Below are positions 34,469 to 36,370 of a stretch of DNA of 36,370 nt, one piece after another. The notes beneath the pieces are model-generated. The model worked only from the letters and a program-made list of their open reading frames with translations. It was not told the DNA's origin and made no database searches. Position 1 is the first letter of the stretch, and each line of letters begins with the position of its first letter. Source of the DNA: Parachlorella kessleri. Its lineage: Eukaryota; Chlorophyta; Trebouxiophyceae; Chlorellales; Chlorellaceae. The stretch is taken from the NCBI GenBank assembly GCA_001598975.1, contig BBXU01003100.1:1-36370 (forward strand), given 5' to 3'. Position numbers and translations under genes: made by a program.

Positions 34469-36225
34469 ATGGCCAAGCCCCATACTGACCTGCTCAAGCA
34501 GTTTGGGCTCAATAGAAACCCTTTCACAGACCGTACCGCAGAGAAGACAGGCCTAGACGACCTGTCGCTGTATATACGCTCGGATCTCCAGGGGTTCAAG
34601 CCCTCTAGCGAGACCTATGTCTTCTTTGGCAGGAGGGGCTCTGGCAAGACCACCATTAGGCTTCAGGTGGAGCACCACAGCCAGCCAGGGGGGCCTGGGC
34701 CTGGTAGCCTGGTGCATGTGTTCGGCTGAACTGCCAGGGTTTCTTAGGTATATGGCCAGTGTGGGGTATGACACTCGAGTGACCTGTCAGGAATGCGTCT
34801 CTTCTTCGTCACCTTACTACAATTTAGCCTCGGTCCCCTGCGGTTTGTCCCGGTACCTGCTTGCAGATGCAGCGTGTGTACCAGCAGTACAATGAGGAGG
34901 CGCGGGCCGCAGGGCGGTCTCGAGGGCACTTTATAGTGGACCTCTCCCGCCCAGGCCATCTGACGGCATGCCTGCGCACGTTCCAGGAGTCTGTTGGCTG
35001 TACAGACGACAACTGGGACTCTGCTTTCTGTGAGTGCACTTGCACGCATTGCTTTTGTACAAAAAATAAAAAGATGGCTCCATGTGTATGGGCCCCAAGT
35101 GCAGGCCGCGTTGCTGCTTGGTTACCGTCGATTGAGGGTCTTCCAAAGCTGAAAAAAGTTGGCTGCTGCCTGGGTTGGGTGGAACTGTGCTGGCTTGGTG
35201 TAGCTAGCATGTGTAGTGAGGCAGCTACTCAAGCGTGCAGGCCGGGCAAGGAGGACCGCATGTGCCAAGCCCAGCAGGAGCACTGCCGGGCTTCCCAGCT
35301 TGTACAGCCCTAGCCGCGTGTCTGGTACTGTACTGGCTCTGGCGCCGGGTCAGCTTGTGTAGTACCAGACCTGCTGTGCCTGCCCAAGGGCTGGGCAAAT
35401 GAGCTAGTTCCCTTTTCCCTTGTTGTCCTGTACCGTGCTTAAGCTGTGCCTCCTGGCCTGCCCCCGTCCCCTCCTGCCTGCAGCCGACAACTGGACGAGT
35501 GCTGACATGGTGGACAGCATCCTGTCGTTTGCTGCCACGGAGCTGGTGAACACGGTGACAGACCAGTACAGCGCGGATGGGAAGGAGATGCTGGAGCGCA
35601 TCAGGGCAGGTGGGCGGCGGGGTTGGACGTATGCTGCCCTGGCCCCAAGAGAGGAGAGGGCGGCGGGGTGGGGGGGAGGGGAAGGAGTGTGTGTGTTGAA
35701 CTTATTAGTAGTTGACCCGTACCGGAGCGGGGGACGCGGGAAGGGGCTGGGCGGGGCTGACTGTCACTGCTAGGCTGCTCTTTGGTGTAGCTGCTGGCTG
35801 GCTGGAGGAAGGGGGCTTTCTTGTTGGTGGGCAGGCCCTCCTGAGATTCTATCCAAGGGCCTGGCACACTGAAAGTGTGGTCCAGGCAGTTGTTGCCATG
35901 CTGCGCTTAAGGCCCGGCAGGGCCGCATGGAAGTGTGAGATGGAGTGTTACCGCCAGTGGGGCCTGGCACGAGTTGCGTGGCTGGCACTCCCCGCTAGAT
36001 GTGGTTGGAGTCGACCGGCTAAGTTAGGAGCTGGCGGCGAGACAGCCTGCGCTGCGCTGCGCCTTGCAGACCCGCGCGCCTCCAAGGAGTTCCTGCTGCT
36101 GGCGCACCTGTACGCGCGCACCGACACGGCGAGCCTGGCCTTCCTGCGGCGCACGCTGCTGCGGCCCAAGTACACGGCCAAGGAGGTGTCGCTGGGGGCG
36201 GTCGCGGCGCTGAGCGTGGCGGGAG
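34469..36225 (+). CDS. P-loop NTPase of unknown role, N-terminal part
   Basis: Exons: 34469-34666, 34867-35029, 35484-35609, 36070-36225; 214 codons visible, then donor gtgggt at 36226, and the gene runs off the right edge. The start MAKPHTDLLKQFGLNRNPF has no targeting signal. YVFFGRRGSGKTTIRLQ (about residues 50-66) holds a Walker A motif GRRGSGKT. Before it comes NPFTDRTAEKTGLDDLSLYIRSDLQGF. After it comes HFIVDLSRPGHLTACLRTFQ, possibly a beta strand plus helix, then WTSADMVDSILSFAATELVN and a helical part LLLAHLYARTDTASLAFLRR. The order NPF...AE...Y...FG.RGSGKT resembles bacterial P-loop ATPases of the Sll1717/KAP/STAND kind, a weak resemblance from memory. Walker B and any C-terminal domain are outside the window. 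Exon 4 lies far from exon 3, so an extra exon in 35610-36069 is possible. Confidence 0.7.
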
Positions 36226-36334
36226 GTGGGTGCCAGTGGGCGGGCGGGTGACGCTGCCCCTGCGGGTCGAGCTAGGGTGGTGCTGCTGCTAGGGGGCCAG
36301 CTGCTAGCCCCGGTACCTACTGGCTGGCTATGTT

Positions 36335-36370
36335 GGGGGGCTGCCCCGGGGGGGGTGGGGGGCGGGGGGG
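36335..36370. repeat. G-rich tract at the right edge
   Basis: The last bases are nearly pure G with few interruptions, within an intron of the P-loop gene. It could form a quadruplex and is also the kind of sequence where assemblies stop. Confidence 0.5.

Noticed and set aside
35712..36069. Extension of the last P-loop exon leftward as one long exon
   Set aside because: The frame is open, but a good acceptor (ccttgcag) at 36069 joins in phase to exon 3, and the upstream translation is Gly/Trp-rich without helix-like pattern.
1..36370. tRNA, rRNA, transposon ends or CRISPR array
   Set aside because: No cloverleaf, rRNA block, terminal inverted repeats with target duplications, or spaced repeats beyond two copies were seen.

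Overview
The window is nuclear DNA of a green alga, most likely a trebouxiophyte (Chlorella/Coccomyxa type). This is inferred from plant-type plastid proteins (SppA, an SDR-CIA30 protein), very intron-dense genes, GC-rich third codon positions and TGTAA motifs behind several stop codons. No operon, phage, transposon or CRISPR array is visible. The genes are broken into short exons, so long open frames mislead here. Models were built exon by exon from reading phase, splice signals and remembered family sequence; no alignment was run.

Layout: (1) 390-2743 (-) chloroplast SppA protease, C-terminal half outside the window; (2) 3496-7420 (+) secreted leucine-rich-repeat protein, 11 exons, about 530 aa; (3) 8486-8677 (-) last coding exon of an unrecognised small membrane protein; (4) 9155-11418 (+) 3-hydroxyisobutyrate-dehydrogenase-like beta-hydroxyacid dehydrogenase, 7 exons, 323 aa; (5) 11688-19964 (-) kinesin-6-like motor, 21 exons, about 1411 aa; (6) 20673-22372 (+) NAT9 acetyltransferase, 7 exons, 223 aa; (7) 23785-29642 (-) chloroplast SDR protein with an inserted CIA30 domain, 14 exons, about 626 aa; (8) 30096-30865 (+) ribosomal protein eL39, 51 aa; (9) 31990-33073 (-) small RING protein with two SUMO-interacting motifs, a probable SUMO-targeted ubiquitin ligase; (10) 34469 to beyond the right edge (+) P-loop NTPase of unknown role.

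The ten genes alternate strand without exception, giving head-to-head and tail-to-tail pairs. The genes do not form one pathway. Two encode plastid proteins (SppA, SDR-CIA30). Two belong to the microtubule field and share one upstream region (kinesin-6/NAT9).

The most unusual features are at least six well-phased GC-AG introns among about 67 modelled, the two-SIM RING protein, the kinesin's basic RGR-studded tail, and two proteins with domains I could not name (C-terminus of the LRR protein, the right-edge P-loop protein). I did not find a clearly new multi-gene system.
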